A stretch of 56,737 nt of DNA from Ignavibacteriota bacterium (GTDB taxonomy: Bacteria; Bacteroidota; Ignavibacteria; Kapaibacteriales; UBA2268): assembly GCA_020437395.1 (NCBI GenBank), contig JAGQWJ010000017.1, positions 1-56,737 on the forward strand. Reading direction: 5' to 3'. The notes beneath the pieces are model-generated. The model did not search any database. It was not told where the DNA came from and worked only from the letters and a program-made list of their open reading frames with translations. The number at the start of each line of letters is the position of its first letter. Position 1 is the stretch's first letter. This document shows, one piece after another, positions 38,331-46,779 of this stretch. The position numbers and the translations under genes were made by a program.

Positions 38331-38357
38331 TATATTGATAATCTTTCTCAATGAATT

Positions 38358-38783
38358 ATGAATAAAAAAAGATTTGCAACTAAAATTGACTGGTTTGGTT
38401 TAACCATTTTATTAGTGCCTGCCATTGCTGTCTCAATATTCACAATTATTTCTATAATTGATACTGCACCTTCAAGTAGCAAAATCACAATGAACATAAT
38501 GATTGTAATCTCAATATTGTTTTGGGGTTTTGTTTTGCTAAGTTTATTCGCAACATATTACGAATTAGATGAAAGAAAAATCAAAGCTCGAATGGCGTTT
38601 TTCAGAGTGAAAGAAGCAGAGTTTCGGGAAATTGAAGATGTATCGACTCAAGAATTTGGTAAAAGCATAATAGGCCTTTCGAAAGATGTTATTTCAATCA
38701 AACTCAAAAATGGCAATATTCTGAATATCTCACCCAGAAAAACAGAAGAATTTCTAGCTGAAATTGAAGATAGAATAAGCTGA
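38358..38783 (+). CDS. membrane protein with bacterial PH domain
   Basis: The product is 141 residues. Two membrane helices (WFGLTILLVPAIAVSIFTIISI and MNIMIVISILFWGFVLLSLF) are followed by a small bacterial PH-like domain (ATYYELDERKIKARMAFFRVKEAEFREIEDVS, then IIGLSKDVISIKLKNGNILNISPR and a final helix). This matches the bPH_4 type of envelope protein. No function is established for it. Confidence 0.75.
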   Translation: MNKKRFATKIDWFGLTILLVPAIAVSIFTIISIIDTAPSSSKITMNIMIVISILFWGFVLLSLFATYYELDERKIKARMAFFRVKEAEFREIEDVSTQEFGKSIIGLSKDVISIKLKNGNILNISPRKTEEFLAEIEDRIS

Positions 38784-38899
38784 CAAACACTATTCTTTCT
38801 TTATATTTTTTATTTTTCCATAACTATAAATTTCTACTCATCAATTAATGAGAATATGCTTAGATTAAGCAAATTTTTTTTGTAATATTCTTAAAAACT

Positions 38900-40897
38900 A
38901 TGGCTTCTAATAATAATCCCTTTGATTATAACAAGTATCAAACTACAAACGAAGAGAAACTTGAACTATATCGCAATATACTCCTACCTAGAATGATAGA
39001 GGAGAAAATGATTTTACTATTGCGACAGAACAGAATTTCCAAATGGTTTTCGGGCATAGGCCAAGAAGCCATATCAGTTGGATCAACTATGGCAATGCTA
39101 AAAGATGAGTATATATTACCAATGCACAGAAACTTAGGAGTTTTTACTAGTCGTAATATGCCACTAAAAAGGCTTTTTTCACAGTTTCAAGGAAAAGCGA
39201 ATGGTTACACAAAAGGAAGAGACCGTTCATTTCATTTCGGAAGTATAGAAGATAGAATAATAGGTATGATATCTCACCTTGGACCACAACTTAGCATAGC
39301 AAATGGTCTATCTTTGGCAAAAAAATTGAATTCCGAAAATAAAGGAACATTAGTTTTTACAGGCGATGGTGGGACAAGCGAAGGTGAGTTCCACGAAGCT
39401 TTAAATTTGGCTGCTGTTTGGAAACTACCCGTTATCTTTTTGGTGGAGAACAATGGCTATGGTCTTTCTACTCCGAGTTCGGAACAATTTGCGATGAAGG
39501 ACTTTGTATCAAAGGGACCTGGATATGGAATAAAAGCACAAAAAATAGATGGTAATAATATACTTGAAGTTTATGAGACTGTGAAGAAAATAATGAGTTC
39601 TATGAGAAAGAATCCAGAGCCATTTTTATTGGAATGTATTACTTTCAGAATGAGAGGTCACGAAGAGTCTTCAGGTACTAAATATATACCACAGGAATTA
39701 TTCGACGAATGGGCAAAAAAAGACCCAGTCGTAAATTACGAAAAATACTTACTTGAGAACAATATTATAACTCAAGATTCAATCAATAGGATTAGACAAG
39801 AATTTTCGGCTTACATAGATGAAGCTGTAGATAGTGCATTCGAAGAACCAGTTATAACAGTAGATAGTAGTAATGAATATGCAGATGTCTATAAGCCAAG
39901 CCCACACATAACGATTACCCCACAAACTGACCAAAAGTCTGAAAAAAGGTTTATAGAAGCGATATCTGATGGTTTGTATCAAGCAATGGAGCAAGACAAA
40001 AGGATTATTCTTATGGGGCAAGACATTGCAGAATATGGTGGTGCCTTCAAAGTAACACAAGGGTTTTTGGAAAAATTTGGTCGTGATAGAGTTAGAAATA
40101 CTCCCATAATTGAATCAGGTGCAATAGGTGCCGCATTGGGTTTGGCAATAGAGGGCTTTAAACCAATAGTTGAAATGCAGTTTTCAGATTTTGTAACGTG
40201 TGGTTTCAACCAAATAGTAAACAATTTGGCAAAGCTCAATTATCGATGGGGGCAAAACGCAGATGTTTTGATAAGAATGCCTACAGGAGCAGGTGTTGGA
40301 GCTGGGCCATTTCACTCGCAATCTACTGAAGGTTGGTTTTTTCAAACACCTGGTTTAAAATTAGTTTATCCTTCGAACCCTACTGATGCAAAAGGGTTAC
40401 TTGTAGCAAGTATCAATGAAGTGAACCCTGTGCTTTATTTTGAGCACAAAGCACTTTATAGAAGTATCAAAGAAGAGATTTATGATAATATATATAGCAC
40501 AGAAATTGGCAAAGGTAATTATATTAAGCACGGTAACACTGCGAGTATTATAACTTATGGTTTGGGAGTGCACTGGGCAAAAGAAATAGTAGAGCGTAAC
40601 AATTTGGATATTGAAATAGTTGATCTGAGAACGTTACTTCCGTTTGACAAAGATATTATTGAAGAAACAATTAAAAAGACAAATCGTGTATTACTTTTGC
40701 AAGAAGACACTTTCACTGGTGGAGTAATGGCAGAATTATCGGCTTATATAACAGAGAATCTATTCGATTATCTAGACGCTCCAGTAGTAAGGGTTGGTTC
40801 ATTGGATACTCCAGTGCCATTTGCTACAGAATTAGAAGCTAACTTTTTAGCAAGTGCTAGATTAGAAGAAAAATTAAATTTTCTATTAAACTATTAA
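38900..40897 (+). CDS. fused 2-oxoacid dehydrogenase E1 alpha-beta subunit
   Basis: The product is 665 residues joining both E1 subunits. The alpha part (about 1-320) has RQNRISKWFSGIGQEAISVG, PMHRNLG, and the thiamine diphosphate motif GDGGTSEGEFHEALNLAAVWKLPVIFLVENNGYGLSTP. The beta part (about 345-665) begins RFIEAISDGLYQAMEQDKRIILMGQDIAEYGGAFKVTQGF and has FADFVTCGFNQ-like FSDFVTCGFNQIVNNLAK, PTGAGVGAGPFHSQS, and the C-terminal VVRVGSLDTPVPFA. It decarboxylates branched-chain 2-oxoacids or a related substrate and feeds the lipoyl E2. Such fusions are common in Bacteroidota. E2 and E3 are not adjacent. Confidence 0.93.
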   Translation: MASNNNPFDYNKYQTTNEEKLELYRNILLPRMIEEKMILLLRQNRISKWFSGIGQEAISVGSTMAMLKDEYILPMHRNLGVFTSRNMPLKRLFSQFQGKANGYTKGRDRSFHFGSIEDRIIGMISHLGPQLSIANGLSLAKKLNSENKGTLVFTGDGGTSEGEFHEALNLAAVWKLPVIFLVENNGYGLSTPSSEQFAMKDFVSKGPGYGIKAQKIDGNNILEVYETVKKIMSSMRKNPEPFLLECITFRMRGHEESSGTKYIPQELFDEWAKKDPVVNYEKYLLENNIITQDSINRIRQEFSAYIDEAVDSAFEEPVITVDSSNEYADVYKPSPHITITPQTDQKSEKRFIEAISDGLYQAMEQDKRIILMGQDIAEYGGAFKVTQGFLEKFGRDRVRNTPIIESGAIGAALGLAIEGFKPIVEMQFSDFVTCGFNQIVNNLAKLNYRWGQNADVLIRMPTGAGVGAGPFHSQSTEGWFFQTPGLKLVYPSNPTDAKGLLVASINEVNPVLYFEHKALYRSIKEEIYDNIYSTEIGKGNYIKHGNTASIITYGLGVHWAKEIVERNNLDIEIVDLRTLLPFDKDIIEETIKKTNRVLLLQEDTFTGGVMAELSAYITENLFDYLDAPVVRVGSLDTPVPFATELEANFLASARLEEKLNFLLNY

Positions 40898-40995
40898 GTA
40901 CTAATAAAATAAGAGTAGCTTGACTTTTTAGTCAATTTATACTTAATTTAGAGATTATAAAAAGAACAGAAACACGCAAACAAGGTAATATTAAG

Positions 40996-42366
40996 ATGTA
41001 CATAGATTTGATGAGTCCGAAAAAGCAAGTAGAAACCAACAATAGTAACCCAAATGCTAAGAAGGTATATATTGAAACTTATGGTTGCCAGATGAATATA
41101 GCAGACTCAGAGGTGGTAGCTTCCATATTGGCAAACGATGGTTTTGCTATTACTGAAACTGTAGATAATGCAGATGTGATTTTGCTAAATACTTGTTCGG
41201 TTCGTGACAATGCAGAACAAAAGATATTCCATAGATTATCACACTTGCGTCATTATAAAAAGAAGAAATTCAAATTGGTAGTTGGTATTCTTGGTTGTAT
41301 GGCTGAAAGATTGAAAACTAAACTTATAGGAGAACGAGATCTAGTCAGCATAGTTGTAGGCCCAGACGAATACCGGTCAATACCTTCATTGATAAACGAA
41401 GCGTTCAAGGGTGAACAAGGAGTTGCTGTTGAGCTAAGTAAAGTCGAAACCTATGAGGATATAACTCCATTAAGAACAGAAGGGGTTAGTGCTTGGCTTT
41501 CTATTATGAGAGGATGTAATAACTATTGTGCATTCTGTGTTGTTCCTTATACTCGAGGCAGAGAGCGGTCAAGTAGCTATGAATCTGTCCTTCAACAAAC
41601 AATAGGGCTTTATGAAAGTGGCGTAAAGGAAGTAACTCTATTGGGTCAGAACGTAAATAGTTATAATGATAAGAATGCAGGTAAAGATTTTCCTCAATTA
41701 TTAGAAGGAATTGCTCAAGCGTTACCTTATCTGAGAATTAGGTATTCAACTAGTCACCCACATGATATGAGTGATGAATTAATCTATGCCCATCAAAAAT
41801 ATGATAATATATGTAACTTCATTCATTTACCAGTTCAGTCAGGAAGTAGTAAGATACTTAAGAAAATGAGACGCGATTACACAGCAGATGAGTATTTGGA
41901 AAGGATAGCGATGATACGTAAGCACGTCCCAGGAGTGGCACTTTCAACTGATATAATCTCTGGCTATTGTACAGAAACTGAAGAAGACCACCAAATGACT
42001 TTGGATCTTATGAAAGAAGTAAGATATGATGGAGCTTTTATGTTCAAGTACTCAGAAAGAGGTAATACATTAGCTCAAAAAAAATATCCTGACGATGTTC
42101 CAGAAGAAGTGAAAACCAGACGATTGGAAGAAATAATACATCAGCAACGAGAAATAGCTGCTGAAATAAACGCCGCTGAAGTTGGCAATACTCACGAAAT
42201 ATTAGTAGAAGGTCCAAGCAAGAAAAAAGAAGAGATGTGGCAAGGAAGAAGTGACACAAATAAAATGTGTATTTTCCCTTATAATGGTGAGAAAGAGGGC
42301 GAGTTACTTAAAGCAAAAGTTATTAGTTCAAACTCTGCGACATTATTTGTTGAGATTGTGAAATAG
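40996..42366 (+). CDS. miaB: tRNA-2-methylthio-N6-dimethylallyladenosine synthase
   Basis: The product is 456 residues. The N-terminal UPF0004 domain (VYIETYGCQMNIADSEVVASIL, NTCSVRDNAEQKIFHRL, GILGCMAER) holds three Cys for one iron-sulfur cluster. The radical SAM core has CNNYCAFCVVPYTRGRERS with the CxxxCxxC cluster motif. The TRAM domain is at the end (VGNTHEILVEG ... LFVEIVK). The sequence fits MiaB better than MtaB or RimO. It adds a methylthio group to i6A37 of tRNAs that read codons beginning with U. It is convergent with the 42393 gene. Confidence 0.96.
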   Translation: MYIDLMSPKKQVETNNSNPNAKKVYIETYGCQMNIADSEVVASILANDGFAITETVDNADVILLNTCSVRDNAEQKIFHRLSHLRHYKKKKFKLVVGILGCMAERLKTKLIGERDLVSIVVGPDEYRSIPSLINEAFKGEQGVAVELSKVETYEDITPLRTEGVSAWLSIMRGCNNYCAFCVVPYTRGRERSSSYESVLQQTIGLYESGVKEVTLLGQNVNSYNDKNAGKDFPQLLEGIAQALPYLRIRYSTSHPHDMSDELIYAHQKYDNICNFIHLPVQSGSSKILKKMRRDYTADEYLERIAMIRKHVPGVALSTDIISGYCTETEEDHQMTLDLMKEVRYDGAFMFKYSERGNTLAQKKYPDDVPEEVKTRRLEEIIHQQREIAAEINAAEVGNTHEILVEGPSKKKEEMWQGRSDTNKMCIFPYNGEKEGELLKAKVISSNSATLFVEIVK

Positions 42367-42392
42367 AAAATTAATTGGCTCTTTTGCTTTTT

Positions 42393-42740
42393 TTATCCAA
42401 TTTTTTGCAAAATATAGAGCCGAAGAATTAAGAGTATTGGGATAGAAGATGTAAACAACACCAAAGCAAATGAAAATTTGCCTTTCTCCTTTAAATGGTT
42501 TTCGTTCAATAGAATAATAGACCAAGAAAGCATAAGTAGTTCGTAGATAATTATACAAACAACTATAAAAATCGCTAAATAACCCCATTCCAATTCCATA
42601 GGAGCTATGTTTTCGTCATATTCTGTTGACTGTATATAATATTCTGCTATTATCTCTATAAGCTTATATATGCAAAATAGAATAATTGATAGAATGTACA
42701 GAGTGAGTGCAAATTCTTTTGACTTATACTTGCTTATCAT
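42393..42740 (-). CDS. small membrane protein, unknown function
   Basis: The product is 115 residues with three membrane helices (FALTLYILSIILFCIYKLIEIIA, WGYLAIFIVVCIIIYELLMLSW, FSFALVLFTSSIPILLILRLYIL). I recognise no family. It begins 1 base after the stop of the third cyclase gene, so it is the last gene of the cyclase operon and may be linked to the cyclases. Confidence 0.55.
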   Translation of the reverse strand: MISKYKSKEFALTLYILSIILFCIYKLIEIIAEYYIQSTEYDENIAPMELEWGYLAIFIVVCIIIYELLMLSWSIILLNENHLKEKGKFSFALVLFTSSIPILLILRLYILQKIG

Positions 42741-42741
42741 T

Positions 42742-44814
42742 TTATTTTCTATGTACCATATAAGTTATCATCTCCCCCTTTCCTTTAACTTCCATTGGTT
42801 CTAATTCTTCAAAAACAAAATTGTGAATCTGCGAATCTAATTCTCTTTTTACATTTGATGAGATATGAACAAACCCAGGTACACCAGTTGATTCCATTCT
42901 AGAAGCGGTGTTAACAGAATCTCCCCATAAATCGTAAGCAAATTTCATTTCACCTATTACACCCGCTACAATCGGTCCAGATTCAATACCAACACGTGCT
43001 TGAATATTCGTATTCATTTTGGCATTTAGTTCATCTAAAACGATATGTATATCCAATGAGAAATTAGTTGCCCTAACCGAGTGGTCAGCACAAGGTTCCG
43101 GCACACCAGCAGCTGCCATATAGCCATCTCCAATTGTTTTTATTTTTTCAAGCCCATACTTTACAATTAGGCTATCGAATTTATCGAATACATCATTCAA
43201 CATTTGGAGTACATCTGAGGCCTTTCTGTCTTTCGAATACGCCGTAAATCCGACTAAATCGATAAATACGATGCTTGCACAATCAATATCATCAGCGATA
43301 AGTCTTTCCTTCTTCTTTAATCTTTTGGCTATTTTCATTGGAAGAATATTGAGCAATAGTTTTTCGGATCTTTGTCTTTGCCTGAATATTATTATAGCGA
43401 TAAAAGCAATTCCTACTGCCCCACCTATGAATGCCCATCTTTCATTTTTTGCTTGAGTTATCTCTAAATTCTGAATTTCTAATTCTTTGTCTTTAATTTC
43501 GTTTTCTCGAACCGCTTCTAAATTTGCAATCCGAGTTTGAGTTTTTTCAGTAAATACTGAATCTTTTAGACTAATATACTCTTTGTAAGATTCAAGAGAT
43601 TTTTCAAAGTCACCCTTTAGTTTATAAGAATTAGATAAACCCAGTAAGAATCTTGATCTAGTGTCCAAATCCCCAACTTCCTCAAGTATTTTAATCGCTC
43701 GATTATAATTAGATATTGATCTTTGTAGGTTCTCTTGTTTATCTAAACTAACAAGGTTGCTTGATTTTTCAATTTTAAGTAGAATAGAGTCTTGGGAAAT
43801 TGTGCTATAAAGCTCGCCAATATTCCCTAAGATATTAGCAACCCCAGTTCTGCTCCCCAATTCCTCATAGATATTAACAGCTTCTTTGTAATTTTCAAGT
43901 GCTTGAGTGAATTCAGATTGGTATTGGTGAACTATACCAATATTCGTCAATAAACTAGCTACACCATACTGATTACCTAATTCATCGAATATATCTACTG
44001 ATAATTCAAAATTTTTAAGAGCGTTTCTAAATTCTTTTTGTGCTAAATATACAGAACCCAAATTTGCTAATATTGAGGCCTCACTAATCTTATCTTCCAA
44101 TTCACGATTTATTTTCAGTGCTTTTTTGTAATAATCTATTGCCCTTTTAAAATCACTTTGAAAATCATATATCATTCCAATATTGCCAAGGTTAGTCGCT
44201 ATTCCACTCTTATTACCAAGACTTTCGAACATTGACAATGACTTTTGATAATACTCAAGTGCTTTGGCATAATCCGATTGACTTCTATATATATAACCAA
44301 TATTCCCAAGAGTACTTGCTATTCGTTCTTTCTCTTTCAGATTCTCGAAAATTACTAGGGCTTCTTCATATTTCTCAATTGCCTTATCATAGAGCGATTG
44401 ACTTCTATATACGATACCGATATTTACTAACGTTTTACCAATTTCTAAATTCAAATCCAGTTGCTTATAAGTTTCAAGCGCCTTTTCAAAATAAAGTTTA
44501 CCTTTTGCAAAATCTGATTTTCCGAGTGTGTAGTTAAGTCCAATTGAAACATAGTTATCTGCTAAACCTTTTTCCCAGTCTAAATCTTGAGCTAACTTTA
44601 CTCCTTTTTTCCCATACTTTATCCCATTATCAGGGTTAGTTGATTGAAGACTTGCTGATAGTTTGGCTAACAAACTTACTTGTGCAGTATCATTTTTAGC
44701 ATTCGGTAAAACTTTGAGTAAAGAATCAAGTTTCTCTTGTCCTTGCTTTTCCGAAAGTAAAAATTGATTAGTAAATATTATTAAAAATAATACTAAGAAT
44801 GCTTTGAATTTCAT
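42742..44814 (-). CDS. TPR-membrane-class III adenylate cyclase (copy 3)
   Basis: The product is 690 residues. It has a signal peptide (KAFLVLFLIIFTNQFLLS), then about eight tetratricopeptide repeats (residues about 50-410, each with LGNIGxxYxxQSDxxxALxYYxKAL-like spacing). A short coiled coil (EAVRENEIKDKELEIQNLE) and one membrane helix (FIGGAVGIAFIAIIIF) follow, then the linker LLLNILPMKIAKRL and a class III cyclase domain. Metal-binding Asp are in FIDLVGF (near 517) and KTIGDGYMA (near 560). The Lys of KTIGD and the Asp of YDLWGD specify ATP, and the Asn and Arg of VNTASRM are intact. A periplasmic TPR sensor should control cytoplasmic cAMP production. Confidence 0.88.
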   Translation of the reverse strand: MKFKAFLVLFLIIFTNQFLLSEKQGQEKLDSLLKVLPNAKNDTAQVSLLAKLSASLQSTNPDNGIKYGKKGVKLAQDLDWEKGLADNYVSIGLNYTLGKSDFAKGKLYFEKALETYKQLDLNLEIGKTLVNIGIVYRSQSLYDKAIEKYEEALVIFENLKEKERIASTLGNIGYIYRSQSDYAKALEYYQKSLSMFESLGNKSGIATNLGNIGMIYDFQSDFKRAIDYYKKALKINRELEDKISEASILANLGSVYLAQKEFRNALKNFELSVDIFDELGNQYGVASLLTNIGIVHQYQSEFTQALENYKEAVNIYEELGSRTGVANILGNIGELYSTISQDSILLKIEKSSNLVSLDKQENLQRSISNYNRAIKILEEVGDLDTRSRFLLGLSNSYKLKGDFEKSLESYKEYISLKDSVFTEKTQTRIANLEAVRENEIKDKELEIQNLEITQAKNERWAFIGGAVGIAFIAIIIFRQRQRSEKLLLNILPMKIAKRLKKKERLIADDIDCASIVFIDLVGFTAYSKDRKASDVLQMLNDVFDKFDSLIVKYGLEKIKTIGDGYMAAAGVPEPCADHSVRATNFSLDIHIVLDELNAKMNTNIQARVGIESGPIVAGVIGEMKFAYDLWGDSVNTASRMESTGVPGFVHISSNVKRELDSQIHNFVFEELEPMEVKGKGEMITYMVHRK

Positions 44815-44822
44815 TTTATCCC

Positions 44823-46778
44823 TTATTTGAGAAGATAGGTTAATATAGTTCCTTTTCCTTTTATTTCCACTTCTCCTCTTAACTGATATTTTATCTTTGT
44901 ATCTTTTATTTCATTGATAAAATTTTCTGTAACTTGAATCTCATTAGGTAAACCTGTACTTTCCATTCGTGAAGCAATATTTACTGCATCACCCCAAAGG
45001 TCATAGCTAAACTTTCTTTCACCAATTACTCCTGCTACTACTCTTCCAGAATCTATCCCAATTCTGAACTGCAATTTCCTTCCATCGGGAGTTACGTAAT
45101 TATGCATAATATCTTTTGCCTCAAGAGCAAATTTCGCCGTTGATTCCGCGTGTTGCTCATTGGGATCTGGTAAACCCGCAACTGCCATATAGCAATCACC
45201 AATTGTTTTTATTTTCTCTAAACCATGTTTGATAGATAGCAAATCGAATCTTGTGAATATATCGTTTAGTGCCGAGACTATTTCTTCGGGTTCTGTCCCC
45301 TTTGAATATGATGTAAACCCAACAATATCTACGAATATTATTGATACTTTTTCAAATCTATCAGCTATATTCTTTTCATTTCTTTTTAATCTTTTAGCTA
45401 TTTTCTCAGGTAAGATATTTAGTAGTAATTTCTCTGATTTACGTCTTTGCATAAATATAACAACCAACAAAATGACAATTGCAGCCATCCCAACAAACAG
45501 AGCTGTCTGTTCATTAGTTTTTCTTATTAATTCTAAATCTTTTAATTTGAGTTCTTTTTCTTTAAGTTCATTCTCTTTTTTTGCTTCCAAATTTGCAATT
45601 TCAGTCGTCTTTTCAACACTAAATATGGAGTCTTTTAATTTTGCCCATTCTGTCTGATATTTATAGGCATCTTCATAATTTCCAATTAATTCGTATGACT
45701 TATCTAAAGTGCTATAAACCTCCATCAACTGTCTTTTGTCACCTATTTCAAGTGATATTTCTTTAGATTGTTGCGAATAATCTATTGCCTTATTTATATT
45801 AAAGTTTTTATTTAAATTAAATTTTGTTCCTTCGGATTTTAACCTGTTAATAACGGAATCGTGTGATAGTTTATAGTGAACAGCTCCTAAGTTCCCTAAG
45901 TTTACTGCTACTCCACTCTTTCTACCTATTTCTTTATTAAGCTCCAATGCTCTATTATAGTAGTCATAAGCTTTTTCATAATCGAATTTCTCCCAATATA
46001 ATATACCTATGTTACCTAATCGGATAGCAATACTTTTAATATCACCCAATTGCTCATCAAGTTTCAACGCCTTATTATAAAAATCAAGTGCTTTGTCATA
46101 GTCTTTCAAAAAAGTATAATTCCAACCTATATTTCCAAGCTGTTTTGAGACCTTCTCTTTCTCTCCTATTTTCTCATATAATTCAAGAGATTTTCTATTG
46201 AATTTTAAAGCTTTTTCATAATCTTTCAAATAAGTATAAACAATTCCAATATTACCATTTTGTCTGGCTATACTACTTTCTATTCCTAGATTTTCAGCAA
46301 TCTTCAATGCTTGTTGGTAATAATCCAATGCAGCAGTAAAATTAGATTGATTCATACTAATAATACCTAAATTGCCTAATTGCTTAGAAATGCCGTTCTC
46401 ATCGTTTAGTTTTTTGTAAATTTGTAGAGATTTACTGAAATAGTCATTAGCTTTGTCATTATTACTTTTTACTGAGTAATTAACACCTAAGCAGTTATAA
46501 GAATTAGCTAGTCCCATATCCCATTTTATCTTCTTGGCCAATGACTCGGATTGATGACCATATTTTATTCCAGAATCTGGATCAATATTAAAATACGTCA
46601 TAGAAAGCGAACAAAGTAGGTTTACTTTGTTCGTATCCTCAATTGATTTAGGTAATTCCGAAAGCAAAGAATTTATTCTTATACGACCTTCACTTGAAGA
46701 TTCAACTTGATAAATCAGAATCAATGATAATACAAAAACTAAATATATGTTACACTTATAAATCAATTTACTTTTCAC
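44823..46778 (-). CDS. TPR-membrane-class III adenylate cyclase (copy 2)
   Basis: The product is 651 residues with the same plan as its neighbours: N-terminal signal (YLVFVLSLILIYQVESSS), seven to eight TPR units, coiled coil (EAKKENELKEKELKLKDLELIRK), membrane helix (TALFVGMAAIVILLVVIFM), linker LLLNILPEKIAKRLKRN and a cyclase domain. Catalytic residues are complete: FVDIVGFTSYSKG, KIKTIGDCYMAVAG, YDLWGDAVNIASRM. The Lys/Asp pair for ATP is present, so cAMP is the expected product. It starts 1 base after copy 1 ends, and copy 3 starts 8 bases after this one ends. Confidence 0.88.
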   Translation of the reverse strand: MKSKLIYKCNIYLVFVLSLILIYQVESSSEGRIRINSLLSELPKSIEDTNKVNLLCSLSMTYFNIDPDSGIKYGHQSESLAKKIKWDMGLANSYNCLGVNYSVKSNNDKANDYFSKSLQIYKKLNDENGISKQLGNLGIISMNQSNFTAALDYYQQALKIAENLGIESSIARQNGNIGIVYTYLKDYEKALKFNRKSLELYEKIGEKEKVSKQLGNIGWNYTFLKDYDKALDFYNKALKLDEQLGDIKSIAIRLGNIGILYWEKFDYEKAYDYYNRALELNKEIGRKSGVAVNLGNLGAVHYKLSHDSVINRLKSEGTKFNLNKNFNINKAIDYSQQSKEISLEIGDKRQLMEVYSTLDKSYELIGNYEDAYKYQTEWAKLKDSIFSVEKTTEIANLEAKKENELKEKELKLKDLELIRKTNEQTALFVGMAAIVILLVVIFMQRRKSEKLLLNILPEKIAKRLKRNEKNIADRFEKVSIIFVDIVGFTSYSKGTEPEEIVSALNDIFTRFDLLSIKHGLEKIKTIGDCYMAVAGLPDPNEQHAESTAKFALEAKDIMHNYVTPDGRKLQFRIGIDSGRVVAGVIGERKFSYDLWGDAVNIASRMESTGLPNEIQVTENFINEIKDTKIKYQLRGEVEIKGKGTILTYLLK

Positions 46779-46779
46779 C